Below are positions 1 to 7,735 of a stretch of DNA of 64,000 bases, one piece after another. The DNA is from Alphaproteobacteria bacterium UBA1301. Lineage in GTDB: Bacteria > Pseudomonadota > Alphaproteobacteria > Micropepsales > Micropepsaceae. How positions within the stretch are numbered: the stretch's first letter is position 1; each line of letters opens with the position of its first letter. The notes beneath the pieces were generated by a model, which made no database searches, was not told where the DNA came from, and worked only from the letters and a program-made list of their open reading frames with translations. The stretch covers positions 19,703 to 83,702 of the forward strand of contig DBUB01000012.1 of NCBI GenBank assembly GCA_002307725.1. Direction: 5' to 3'. The position numbers and the translations under genes were made by a program.

Positions 1-690
1 GTGCGAGGTCGCAAACTGCTCGGGGTTCTTCACGATCATGGCTTCTTCATTGGCCATGCGGTTGAACACGTTCACCATGCCCATACCGGACTGGTGGGTG
101 GCGCGCAGAAATTTCTGGCCCATCTGGTCGGCGGTGGCTTCCTGCACCCGGCTGAACTGGTAAAACTGGGCCGCTGCGACGCTTTGGCCTATCCCCATCA
201 GGACCATGCCTGCTTCGCCGGCGCCTGCGATCGCCGCACCGATGCCGAGCACCATCGACAGCAGCATCGGGATTTCGGCCTTGGCGATGGCCTCGGAGCC
301 GCGTGACAGGTGGCCGGCCGCCATATGCCCCGTTTCGTGGGCCAGAACGCCGATCAGTTCGTTCGGAGTCTTGAGTTGGATGAACAGGCCGGCGTTGCTG
401 AAGATGTTCTGGCCCTCGGCCACGAACGCGTTCAGCTCCGTGTCGTTGACGATGTACATCTTGACCGCAGCGGGATCGATGCCAGAGACTCCGAGGATCG
501 GGTCCTCGTAGGAGCGGAGCAGCCGCTCGGTCTCGGTGTCCTGCAAGAGCGAAATGCCTTGGGCGGCGGCGGGCCCGATCTGCAGCAAAAAGGCGCCGAA
601 GAAACCGATCGCGAACGCCACGACTCGGCGGACACGATCCGATACAAGTCTGCGGCCATGAAGCCGGTGCAGAGGGTTGCAAATCGTCAA
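1..690 (-). CDS. M48 family metalloprotease, BepA-like (3' part outside window)
   Basis: Reading right to left, a TTG start at 690 sits 8-9 bases after a strong purine-rich ribosome site (GGAGAGGAGA). The protein opens with an arginine-rich stretch and a hydrophobic signal segment ending in a PAAAQG-like cleavage region. It then shows LLRSYEDPILG and, near residue 120, the zinc motif HETGH within VLAHETGHMAAGHLSR, the signature of M48 peptidases. The second zinc-ligand region lies in the following helix (QEATADQMG). The family includes BepA/YfgC, periplasmic proteases that clear stalled outer-membrane proteins and carry a C-terminal TPR; that part would lie beyond base 1. An internal GTG 12 codons before the hydrophobic core is an alternative start. 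About 230 codons are present. Confidence 0.85.
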   Translation of the reverse strand, partial: MTICNPLHRLHGRRLVSDRVRRVVAFAIGFFGAFLLQIGPAAAQGISLLQDTETERLLRSYEDPILGVSGIDPAAVKMYIVNDTELNAFVAEGQNIFSNAGLFIQLKTPNELIGVLAHETGHMAAGHLSRGSEAIAKAEIPMLLSMVLGIGAAIAGAGEAGMVLMGIGQSVAAAQFYQFSRVQEATADQMGQKFLRATHQSGMGMVNVFNRMANEEAMIVKNPEQFATSH

Positions 691-799
691 AGCTTGAACT
701 CTCCTCTCCTGCCCACGACGGTAGGTTCGCGACGTGCTTGCGTCAATCAAGAGCGGGCCTCAAGTGAATTCGACAACAGCCAAGGATTACGGCAAATTC

Positions 800-2179
800 A
801 TGTTGTACTCTCGCGCCTTAGCCGGTCTAGCCGGCATGCTTCTCGTGGCCGGTTGCTCGGTCAGTATCGGTGATATCGGCAGCACGGTGGGGTTGAGCAG
901 GCCATCCGGGACCACCGGCGCCCTCGCCGTGGGTGATGAGCCTTTCTCGGTGCAGACCGGCGCTGCGATCCTGGGGCAGGGCGGTAACGCAGTCGATGCC
1001 GCTGCGGCGATGTATTTCACTCTCTCCGTCACCTATCCGGTCGCGGCGGGCCTCGGCGGCGGTGGCATCTGCATCGTGCATGATGCGGCCCGGAACACGA
1101 CCCAGGAATTCGATTTCGAAGCTCGCGAGGCTGCGAAGGGCGGCGCCTATGCCGTGCCGGGCAATGTGCGCGGCTTTGCGCTGATGCAGGCGGCTTATGG
1201 TTCGCTGCCGTGGCAGAAGGTGGTGTCGCCCGCGGAACTTTATGCCCGCGCCGGCGTGCCGATTTCCAAGGCGTTGGCGCTGCGCCTCGCTGAAGCCGGC
1301 GACGTGATCCGCCTTGATGCGGGCCTCTCCGCCGCGTATCTGGACGAATCCGGTAAGCCGAAAGCGGCCGGCGCTGTCGTCACCAACCCCGAATTCGCCG
1401 ATACGCTGGCGGCGATCCGCTTCAGCGGATCGGAGGCGTTCTACAGCGGCATCATCGCCGACCGGATTGCGGCTTATGCCGGAACCGAAGGCGGCACGAT
1501 CACCAAGGCCGATCTCGTCGCCACCACTGCCGAGCAGGTCACGCCGCGCGTGACCGAGATCGGTTCCGACTACGTCTTCATTCCCGCGCACAAAACCGGC
1601 ATCGGTGCTTTTGCCGGCGTGCTGCTCGACAATCTCGCCAAAGCCCAGACAACGTCGGCCGGTGCCAAGGATCTTGAGGCATCGGTGATCTGGGCGCTGC
1701 AGCAGGCGCTGAAGGATTATCATGTCAGCGATCTACCGAAGGATCTGGGCGCCACCGGCTTTGCCACCATGGATGCCCGCGGACAGGCGGTGGCCTGCGC
1801 CGTGACCATGAATGGCCCGTTCGGCTCTGGCCGTACAGTGCGCGGCACCGGCGTGACGCTGGCCAAAGCGCCGTCGTCGGGTTCGGCCGGTATGGCGTCC
1901 GCCTTCCTGACGCCGATCATCGCAGCGCGCCGGGCCGACGACCCTGCCGAGCTGGCAGGTGCGGGCGCTGGCGGCCCCAACGGTGCCGCGGCCATTGCCT
2001 ATGCCCTGGCGCGGATTGCTGGCGGCGACGAAATTCTCAGCCGCAAGGACCTCAAGTCCACCGGCGTGGCGCCCTACGACACCGTCAACGCCATCGTCTG
2101 TTCGGGGCGCTCCTGTGTGGCGCTGCCTGATCCCGCTGCCAACGGGCTAGGCGCGATGGTGCCGGCAAAGGAGAAATAA
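800..2179 (+). CDS. Gamma-glutamyltransferase-like lipoprotein, probable pseudoenzyme
   Basis: The 459-residue product begins with a lipoprotein signal ending in LLVAGC (residues 15-20), so it is probably lipid-anchored in the periplasm. The body matches the gamma-glutamyltranspeptidase fold: GGNAVDAAAAMYFTLSVTYP, then AAGLGGGGICIVHD near the N-terminus, as in the family large subunit. The family normally cuts itself at a TTH motif, whose first Thr becomes the nucleophile. Here the aligned stretch reads ATGFATMD, so that Thr is Ala. The conserved MDDF segment further on is also not recognisable. It is shorter than typical GGTs (about 550-600 residues). A start at 734 would add 22 residues before the lipobox, and I prefer ATG 800. 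Divergent from the M48 gene, so both may act in the envelope. Confidence 0.75.
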   Translation: MLYSRALAGLAGMLLVAGCSVSIGDIGSTVGLSRPSGTTGALAVGDEPFSVQTGAAILGQGGNAVDAAAAMYFTLSVTYPVAAGLGGGGICIVHDAARNTTQEFDFEAREAAKGGAYAVPGNVRGFALMQAAYGSLPWQKVVSPAELYARAGVPISKALALRLAEAGDVIRLDAGLSAAYLDESGKPKAAGAVVTNPEFADTLAAIRFSGSEAFYSGIIADRIAAYAGTEGGTITKADLVATTAEQVTPRVTEIGSDYVFIPAHKTGIGAFAGVLLDNLAKAQTTSAGAKDLEASVIWALQQALKDYHVSDLPKDLGATGFATMDARGQAVACAVTMNGPFGSGRTVRGTGVTLAKAPSSGSAGMASAFLTPIIAARRADDPAELAGAGAGGPNGAAAIAYALARIAGGDEILSRKDLKSTGVAPYDTVNAIVCSGRSCVALPDPAANGLGAMVPAKEK

Positions 2180-2403
2180 ATACGCCAAAAGCGGGCTTGC
2201 GATGATCTCGCGGGGCCGCTGAAAGGTGGGGTACACCCCAGAAGACAGGACGCCAGCAAGCAGCGCACTCAAGCAGTGAATGAATGCTGTCGTGACGATT
2301 TAATCTTCGCACATGCTGAACGGCAGATGCGCCGCATTTGCGTTTTGTTTTGCCTTTCGCGCGCGGCAAATCGCAGGTTAAAACGAGCGCGAAAGGTGTT
2401 GCC

Positions 2404-3156
2404 GTGATCGAACTTTCTGCCGCTGCATTTTCCTCCGTGCCGCCGCTGGACGACGTGCCGATTTTTACCGGTTTTGCCTGCGCCGTGCTTGATGGGCTGG
2501 CGGACGGACGGGTGTGGTGCGACGGCGCCGCCGCCCATACGCTGCACGGTTACGGCATGAGCCTTGTGTGGGGCGAGGGCGTTGGGCGCGCTTTTCCGGC
2601 GCTGCTCGAACATCTGAAAGCCGGGGCCTATCGCGACAAGGATGAATGGCTGCAGGTCGATCCGCGTTGGCAGCATTTGGACTGGGACCGGCTGCAGGCC
2701 GAGCGCTTCACCCGAGTGAATTTCCGTTTCGATCGCGCCGCGTTTGGAGCGCGCACGCCGGTGCTGCCGCCGGGCTGGTCGCTGGTGGCGATGGGTGAAA
2801 GTGCGTTCGATTTGCCTGATGTCCACGTCACGCCGCGCGCGTTCTGGCGAAACTTTACGGCGTGCTGCGATCACGGCGGCGGGATGTGCGCGGTCAAAGA
2901 CGGCGAGGTTGGCGCCATCGCCTTTTCCGCCACCCGCGCCGACGACTGGCTGGAGATCGGCATCGAAACGCGGGCAGCGTTTCGCGGCCAAGGTCTGGCG
3001 CGCGCGGTTGCGACGGCAATGATCGCCAACTGCCTCGCCAGTGGCCTGACGCCGGTATGGGCCTGCCGCAAACAAAACACCGCCTCGCTGATGCTGGCGC
3101 AGAGCTTGGGTTTCGTGGTTACCAAGGAAGTGCCGTTCTACCGGCTGACGCGATAA
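2404..3156 (+). CDS. GNAT family N-acetyltransferase
   Basis: The GTG at 2404 follows GAAAGG at a good distance and gives a product of about 250 residues. The C-terminal third has the acetyl-CoA-binding signature AFRGQGLARAVATAMI followed by a typical GNAT ending in which NTASLMLAQSLGF is followed by a short strand. The N-terminal half (WCDGAAAHTLHGYGMSLVWGEG) resembles the two-part GNAT proteins of the PF12746 type. Substrate cannot be told. The frame stays open upstream to an ATG at 2338, but the intervening codons read poorly and have no ribosome site. It stands alone on its strand between the GGT-like gene and the convergent ptsH. Confidence 0.75.
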   Translation: MIELSAAAFSSVPPLDDVPIFTGFACAVLDGLADGRVWCDGAAAHTLHGYGMSLVWGEGVGRAFPALLEHLKAGAYRDKDEWLQVDPRWQHLDWDRLQAERFTRVNFRFDRAAFGARTPVLPPGWSLVAMGESAFDLPDVHVTPRAFWRNFTACCDHGGGMCAVKDGEVGAIAFSATRADDWLEIGIETRAAFRGQGLARAVATAMIANCLASGLTPVWACRKQNTASLMLAQSLGFVVTKEVPFYRLTR

Positions 3157-3206
3157 CGCCTTTGAAGGAGCGGGCCCTTGCTTTCGACACTGTCCTCGTG
3201 ACGCGG

Positions 3207-3268
3207 TCCCCTCACCCGTCTTGCGCTGACGCGCAATCCGGCCTCTCCCCCGGAGGGGCGAGGCGGGC
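3207..3268. repeat. REP-like palindromic intergenic element
   Basis: The short gap between the convergent acetyltransferase and ptsH contains two hairpins. One is TTGCGC-TGAC-GCGCAA. The other is a GC-rich arm pair, GCCTCTCCCC against GGGGCGAGGC, around a four-base loop. The CCCCTCACCCG lead-in is also found in the larger repeat at the right edge of the window, so this is probably one member of a dispersed REP family. It could also help stop transcription from both sides. Function is inferred only. Confidence 0.5.
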
Positions 3269-3290
3269 ACAGGCTATCACAGCACGTAGT

Positions 3291-3569
3291 TCAATCTTCC
3301 CCGAACTTGGCTTCCACCAACGCCAGGATTGCCGTCAGGGCTTCCGACGCGTCTTCGCCGGCGGCGGAGATTTCGATTTCGGTGCCGATTGGGGCGGCAA
3401 GCAGCATCAGGCCCATGATCGAGCGGGCGTCGACGGTCTGGCCGTCTTTCGTCACTGTGATATGGCATTTGAAACGCGAGGCGGATTCCACCAGCTTAGC
3501 TGAGGCGCGCGCGTGCAAGCCGCGCTTGTTGACGATCTTCGCCGTCGCCCTGCAACAGGAATTGGGCAT
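3291..3569 (-). CDS. ptsH: Phosphocarrier protein HPr
   Basis: This 92-residue protein is a normal-length HPr. It carries the active-site loop GLHARAS, whose His (residue 19) takes phosphate from enzyme I, and a second regulatory site ARSIMGL with Ser50, the residue targeted by HPr kinase. The frame runs 41 codons further upstream into the EIIA gene, but the start at 3569 (MPNSCC) fits the family and lies 11 bases after the EIIA stop. It is the last gene of the chvI-chvG-hprK-EIIA-ptsH run. With no sugar permease of the PTS in the window, its likely role is regulatory, linking carbon and energy status to gene control rather than moving sugar. Confidence 0.95.
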   Translation of the reverse strand: MPNSCCRATAKIVNKRGLHARASAKLVESASRFKCHITVTKDGQTVDARSIMGLMLLAAPIGTEIEISAAGEDASEALTAILALVEAKFGED

Positions 3570-3580
3570 TGCGTTTCGCC

Positions 3581-3988
3581 TTACGCCCCGCCGCCGAACA
3601 GGTCGGCGGAACCGGCGCGCATGTACTTGCGGCCCGCCTCGATGGCGTCGTTCACGGCCACTTCGAGCGGCTGCTTGGTGCGTGCGTCGCACAGCTTGAT
3701 CAGGCTCGGCAGGTTAACGCCCGCCAAGACTTCGACCTTGCCTTTCTCAAGCAGTGTGAGGGCGAGGTTGCAGGGCGTGCCGCCGAACATGTCGGTGGCG
3801 ATCACCACGCCATCGCCAAGGTCCACGGATTTCACCGCCGCCGCGATCTCGCGTTGGCGGCGCTCGATATCGTCTTCGGGGCCGATGCAGACAGCGCGCA
3901 AATGACTCTGCGGGCCAACCATGTGCTCCATGGCCGAAATGAATTCGTGGGCGAGCCGGCCGTGGGTGACGAGAACGATACCGATCAT
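3581..3988 (-). CDS. PTS EIIA component, mannose/fructose (EIIA-Man) type
   Basis: The 135-residue product starts MIGIVLVTHGRLA, where the His (residue 9) is the phosphorylation site of the EIIA-Man family. The motif DMFGGTPCNLA in the middle is also diagnostic. ATG 3988 follows a GGACAG ribosome site. A TTG four codons upstream is possible but less likely. In alphaproteobacteria this lone EIIA, often called ManX, accepts phosphate from HPr and has no permease partner. No EIIB, EIIC or EIID gene is present here. The gene sits between hprK and ptsH in the same direction and is presumably co-transcribed. Confidence 0.92.
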   Translation of the reverse strand: MIGIVLVTHGRLAHEFISAMEHMVGPQSHLRAVCIGPEDDIERRQREIAAAVKSVDLGDGVVIATDMFGGTPCNLALTLLEKGKVEVLAGVNLPSLIKLCDARTKQPLEVAVNDAIEAGRKYMRAGSADLFGGGA

Positions 3989-4043
3989 GTTTCTGTCCAA
4001 AGGGAGGCCGAACGATAGAGAACCATTCTAAGCCGTTGAAGCA

Positions 4044-4538
4044 TTAAATTGGGTTGATGTCTTGGCGATGCAAGCCTTTGGCATAGGCTGCCGCCGCGGC
4101 CGCCAGTTTGGCCGGGGCAGAGGCCTCGAACGGGCGGAGGCTTATAACCGGTGGCGCGGCTGGTGAGGGGAGGCGCAGGGCCGCAGGCACCCGGAAAAAA
4201 CGATGACCGGGCAGGCGTTGGGGCGTTTTATCCAAATCAGCGACGAGCATCACCTTTGCCTGCTTGGCGTGTGGAAAGGCCAGGATACCAACGCCGCGCA
4301 CTTCCAAAAGCCCGGCGATCCTGGACGGTGCCGTAGCGTAAATCGCTCCCTGGTGCACGAACAGGTCGGTGCGGTCGTCGGCCACCAGCTGGGCGCCTGC
4401 GGCGATCAGCCGGAGGGTGAGATCGGATTTGCCGCTGCCGCTTTTCCCGATCAACAGAATCCCGCACCAGGGCGGCGCTCCGAACGCCGCTCCGGCCGTG
4501 CCGAGGCGGATGCACGTCGCATGGATGTTGACCCTCAC
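4044..4538 (-). CDS. hprK: HPr kinase/phosphorylase, short alphaproteobacterial form
   Basis: About 164 residues, only the catalytic half of the longer Firmicutes enzyme. It has the P-loop LLIGKSGSGKSDLTLRL and the following LVADDRTDL segment typical of HprK, and a later LEVRGVGIL motif. It phosphorylates the regulatory serine of HPr and removes it again. The start is taken as GTG 4538, whose GTGA overlaps the stop codon of the sensor kinase gene upstream and implies coupled translation. The frame is open further upstream inside the kinase gene, but those residues are arginine/serine-rich shadow sequence. The last residues (DINPI) reach a stop about 55 bases before the EIIA gene. Confidence 0.93.
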   Translation of the reverse strand: MRVNIHATCIRLGTAGAAFGAPPWCGILLIGKSGSGKSDLTLRLIAAGAQLVADDRTDLFVHQGAIYATAPSRIAGLLEVRGVGILAFPHAKQAKVMLVADLDKTPQRLPGHRFFRVPAALRLPSPAAPPVISLRPFEASAPAKLAAAAAAYAKGLHRQDINPI

Positions 4539-6121
4539 TGCCAATTGACCGCCAGCGGAAGTTGAACCACGAAGCGCGCGCCACCTTCGGGACGATTCTC
4601 GGCCCAAACCTGGCCGCCAGTGCCTTCGGTGATCTGGCGCACGATCGAAAGCCCGAGGCCGGAGTTCTTGCCGAAGTCGTGATCCTGCGGCCGCTCGGTA
4701 TAGAAGCGCTTGAAGATGGTCTCGAGATTGTCGGGCGGAATGCCGATCCCCTGATCGTCGACCGTAATGATCACCCAGCCCGGATCGGTGTGCGCCGAAA
4801 TCGTCACCGTGCCGTCCTTGGGACTGAACGACACCGCATTATCGACCAGATTGCGGAACACCTGGCCGAGGCGCTCGTCACGGCCCATCACGCGCGCGTC
4901 GGGCGGCAGTTCGAGGCTCAGCGCGATCTTCACGCCGCGCGGCAGTTCCATCATCGTGTAGATCTCGACGATGGTTTCGAGCAGCTTGACAATGTCGACC
5001 GCGGCGGCGGTTTCGCGTGACAGTTCGGCGTCGAGGCGCGAAGCGTCGGAAATGTCGGTGATGAGACGATCGATGCGTTTGACGTCGGCGCGCACGATGC
5101 CGAGCATGCGCTGGCGGCTTTCCTCGTCGGTAGCCCGTGTGAACATGTCGACGGCGCTGCGCAGCGAGGTGAGCGGATTCTTCAACTCGTGCGCCACGTC
5201 GGCGGCAAAGCTTTCGATGGCGTCGATGCGGTCGTAAAGCGCGCGAGTCATGGCGCTCATGCTTTCGGCGAGTTCGCCGATTTCGTCGCCGCGATCGCTC
5301 ATGTTGGGGATATGCTCGCGGCCCGACCGGCCCCGGCGCACCCGGTCAGCGGCTTCCGCCAAGCGGCGCATCGGCTCGGCGATATTCCACGACAGATAAA
5401 ACGAGGCGATCAGCATCATCAAGGTTGCCAGCGCGAACACCTCGATCAGCTTGGTGCGTTCGAGTCTGAGGATGGCGTCGATGTCGCCGCTCTCTGTCGA
5501 GATGAACAAGACGCCGTAGATCGCCCGGAAATGCTGCACTGGCACGGCGGTGGTCAGCACCAGTTTGTTGTGCTCGTCGATGCGCCGGGTTGACGTTACG
5601 GTACCATCGAGCGCGGCGACAACCTCGTGATAGACTTTGCCGTCGTCGCCGCCTTCAAGATAAGGCTCGTAATGGGCGTTGGGGCGCACGCCCATGATCG
5701 ATTCATAGACGCTTTCAAGCCACTGCTTGAAGCGGCTCCAGCGGTCGATCGGCGCCAGTTCCGTCACTTGCACCGCATTGCGCGACAGGATGTAACGCGT
5801 ATCGACGATGCGCTGGCCTTCGGTGTCGTAGAGCCGGGCCCTGAGGCGCGTCGGGCCGACGAGATCGCGCAGGAGTTCGTTGGCGCTCTGCACGTTGATG
5901 CCGCGGCTGTCTGCGACCAGAGCGTATTCCGACAGCGTGGCGGCGACGACGCGGGCCTCTTCTTCGACACCGGTCTGGCGCTCGTCGACCAGATTGGCGC
6001 GACTCGACTGCACCCAGGTCACGCCCGCGATCAGCACCGCGAACACGATGGTGTTGAGCAGAATGATGCGCCACCTGAGGACGGAGCGGCGCGATTCTTT
6101 TCTGTGACGAAGAAATTCCAT
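4535..6121 (-). CDS. chvG: Sensor histidine kinase ChvG/ExoS family
   Basis: A membrane sensor of about 528 residues. It has an N-terminal membrane helix (IILLNTIVFAVLIAGVTWV), a long periplasmic region, a second helix (LIEVFALATLMMLIASFYL), a HAMP linker, then the kinase core: HELKNPLTSL (phosphorylated His), NLVDNAVSF (N box), DDQGIGIP and GLGLSIV (ATP lid). ChvG homologs sense envelope stress or acidity and phosphorylate ChvI. The start given is ATG 6121 (MEFLRHRKES). An earlier TTG at 6154 overlapping the chvI stop would add 11 residues. The 3' end overlaps hprK. The adjacency of this kinase to the HPr branch is conserved in the class and suggests crosstalk with carbon status. Confidence 0.92.
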   Translation of the reverse strand: MEFLRHRKESRRSVLRWRIILLNTIVFAVLIAGVTWVQSSRANLVDERQTGVEEEARVVAATLSEYALVADSRGINVQSANELLRDLVGPTRLRARLYDTEGQRIVDTRYILSRNAVQVTELAPIDRWSRFKQWLESVYESIMGVRPNAHYEPYLEGGDDGKVYHEVVAALDGTVTSTRRIDEHNKLVLTTAVPVQHFRAIYGVLFISTESGDIDAILRLERTKLIEVFALATLMMLIASFYLSWNIAEPMRRLAEAADRVRRGRSGREHIPNMSDRGDEIGELAESMSAMTRALYDRIDAIESFAADVAHELKNPLTSLRSAVDMFTRATDEESRQRMLGIVRADVKRIDRLITDISDASRLDAELSRETAAAVDIVKLLETIVEIYTMMELPRGVKIALSLELPPDARVMGRDERLGQVFRNLVDNAVSFSPKDGTVTISAHTDPGWVIITVDDQGIGIPPDNLETIFKRFYTERPQDHDFGKNSGLGLSIVRQITEGTGGQVWAENRPEGGARFVVQLPLAVNWQ

Positions 6122-6150
6122 CCGACCGATCCGCCGGAGATGCGCGAGGT

Positions 6151-6858
6151 TCAAACTTCGCGATACCGGTAGCCGACTCCGTAAAGGGTCTCGATCGCCT
6201 CGAAGCTGTCGTCGACCTGCTTGAACTTTTTGCGCAAGCGCTTGATGTGACTGTCGATGGTGCGATCGTCGACATAAACCTGATCGTCATAGGCCGCATC
6301 CATCAGGCTGTCGCGGCTCTTGACGAAACCAGGGCGGGCGGCGAGGCATTGCAGGATCAGGAACTCGGTCACTGTCAGGCGCACCGGTTTGCTTTCCCAG
6401 GTGCACTCGTGACGCTGCGGATCGAGCGCGAGCTTGCCGCGGATCAGCGCTTCCTTTTTGGCTTCCGGGGTTCCGGCGGGCGCCGCCTTGTGGGCTTCGG
6501 CGCGGCGCAAGACCGCCTTCACCCGCTCAAGCAACAGGCGCTGCGAGAAGGGCTTGCGGATATAGTCGTCGGCGCCGGCGTTGAGGCCCATCAGCTCGTC
6601 GATCTCTTCGTCTTTCGACGTCAGGAAGATTACCGGGATGTTCTCCTGCACCTGACGCAGGCGGCGGAGCAGTTCGAGGCCATCCATCCGCGGCATCTTG
6701 ATGTCGAGAATCGCCAAATCCGGCGGGGCGGTGGTCAGGGCCGTGAGGGCCGAGGCACCGTCGGTGAAGGTTCGGATGTGATAGCCTTCCTGCTCCAATA
6801 ACATTTGGACGGAGGCCAGAATGTTCTTGTCGTCGTCGACGAGTGCGATGTTCGCCAT
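6151..6858 (-). CDS. chvI: Response regulator ChvI family (OmpR type)
   Basis: A 235-residue regulator with a receiver domain at residues 1-120 (acid pocket VDDD, phosphorylated Asp52 in LDIKMP, Lys near 105 in RKPF) and a C-terminal winged-helix DNA-binding domain of OmpR/PhoB type (LTVTEFLILQCLAARPG, then RTIDSHIKRLRKKF and the GYRY wing). It forms a pair with the kinase directly downstream, with which it nearly overlaps. In rhizobia and relatives the pair controls envelope, exopolysaccharide and host-adaptation genes. The gene heads the regulatory PTS operon and is divergent from a methyltransferase gene across 55 bases, where the operon promoter must lie. Confidence 0.94.
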   Translation of the reverse strand: MANIALVDDDKNILASVQMLLEQEGYHIRTFTDGASALTALTTAPPDLAILDIKMPRMDGLELLRRLRQVQENIPVIFLTSKDEEIDELMGLNAGADDYIRKPFSQRLLLERVKAVLRRAEAHKAAPAGTPEAKKEALIRGKLALDPQRHECTWESKPVRLTVTEFLILQCLAARPGFVKSRDSLMDAAYDDQVYVDDRTIDSHIKRLRKKFKQVDDSFEAIETLYGVGYRYREV

Positions 6859-6913
6859 GGCTCAGGCTCAAAGAATGCTCGCCACAGTATAAAACGCGCG
6901 CCCATAAAGCAAA

Positions 6914-7735
6914 ATGTCGGATAAAAACATGTCTGTGCCCAATTGTTTTCAACCTCGCCGGTTCCGGTCCACCGCGGCCGGCTATGCACGGTTTCGCCTC
7001 GGCTATCCCGGCCGTCTGATCGGGCGCGTGATCGCCCTGACAGGGCTGCAACCGGGCGATGCGGTGCTCGATCTCGGCTCAGGACCGGGGCTTCTGGCCC
7101 TGCCGTTTGCCCAAGCGGGGATGGCGGTGACCGCCGTCGATCCCGAGCCGGAGATGCTGGAGGCGCTCAATAACGCCGCAATACCGGCAAAACTGGCGAT
7201 CCGGACGTGCGCGGGCAGCTCCTACGACCTGCCGGCCGGGCTCGGGCCGTTCCGGCTGGTGACCATCGGGCGGGCGTTCCACTGGATGGACCGGGCCGCG
7301 ACCGCCGCGGCGCTCGACCGGTTGGTTGTGCCCGGTGGGGCGTTGGTTCTGTTCGAGGACGAGACCCTGAAGACCGTCGAAAACCGCTGGCGGACGGTCC
7401 TGGACACGGTGGCCGCCCGCTTCGGCGCTGACGCCTCGCCGCACCGGATCGAGCGCAAAAACCCCGACCACCGCGCACATGAGTCGATTTTGCTCGAATC
7501 ACCGTTTCCGCTGCTGGAGATCGCTGGCATCGTCGTTCGCCGCTCGCTGTCCATCGATGACATCGTCGGGTTTGCCGGGTCACTGTCGGTGACGTCGCCG
7601 CAAGCGCTGGGCGAACGCGCGCCCGCCTTTGAGGACGAACTGCGCCGTGAGCTGGCGGTATTGTCGCCGGAAGGGCGGTTCTTTCAGATCGCCAAAGTGT
7701 CGGCGCTGATCGCCCGGCGGAACGGGGAGGGCTAG
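6914..7735 (+). CDS. Class I SAM-dependent methyltransferase
   Basis: 273 residues with methyltransferase motif I VLDLGSGPGLLALPFA and a motif II acid in VTAVDPEPEML, followed by the RAFHWMDRAATAAAL and PGGALVLFEDE strands typical of UbiE/Methyltransf_11 proteins. The substrate is unknown. Two starts are possible: ATG 6914 and ATG 6929; the second has GGAT at a sensible distance, so the true protein may lack five residues. Its stop codon shares the palindrome CTAG with the stop of the convergent OPT transporter gene. Confidence 0.85.
   Translation: MSDKNMSVPNCFQPRRFRSTAAGYARFRLGYPGRLIGRVIALTGLQPGDAVLDLGSGPGLLALPFAQAGMAVTAVDPEPEMLEALNNAAIPAKLAIRTCAGSSYDLPAGLGPFRLVTIGRAFHWMDRAATAAALDRLVVPGGALVLFEDETLKTVENRWRTVLDTVAARFGADASPHRIERKNPDHRAHESILLESPFPLLEIAGIVVRRSLSIDDIVGFAGSLSVTSPQALGERAPAFEDELRRELAVLSPEGRFFQIAKVSALIARRNGEG

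Noticed and set aside
2227..2240. Palindrome TGGGGTACACCCCA after the GGT-like gene
   Set aside because: It is short, with only a two-base centre and no T-run; it may be chance, so it is not listed as a terminator or operator.
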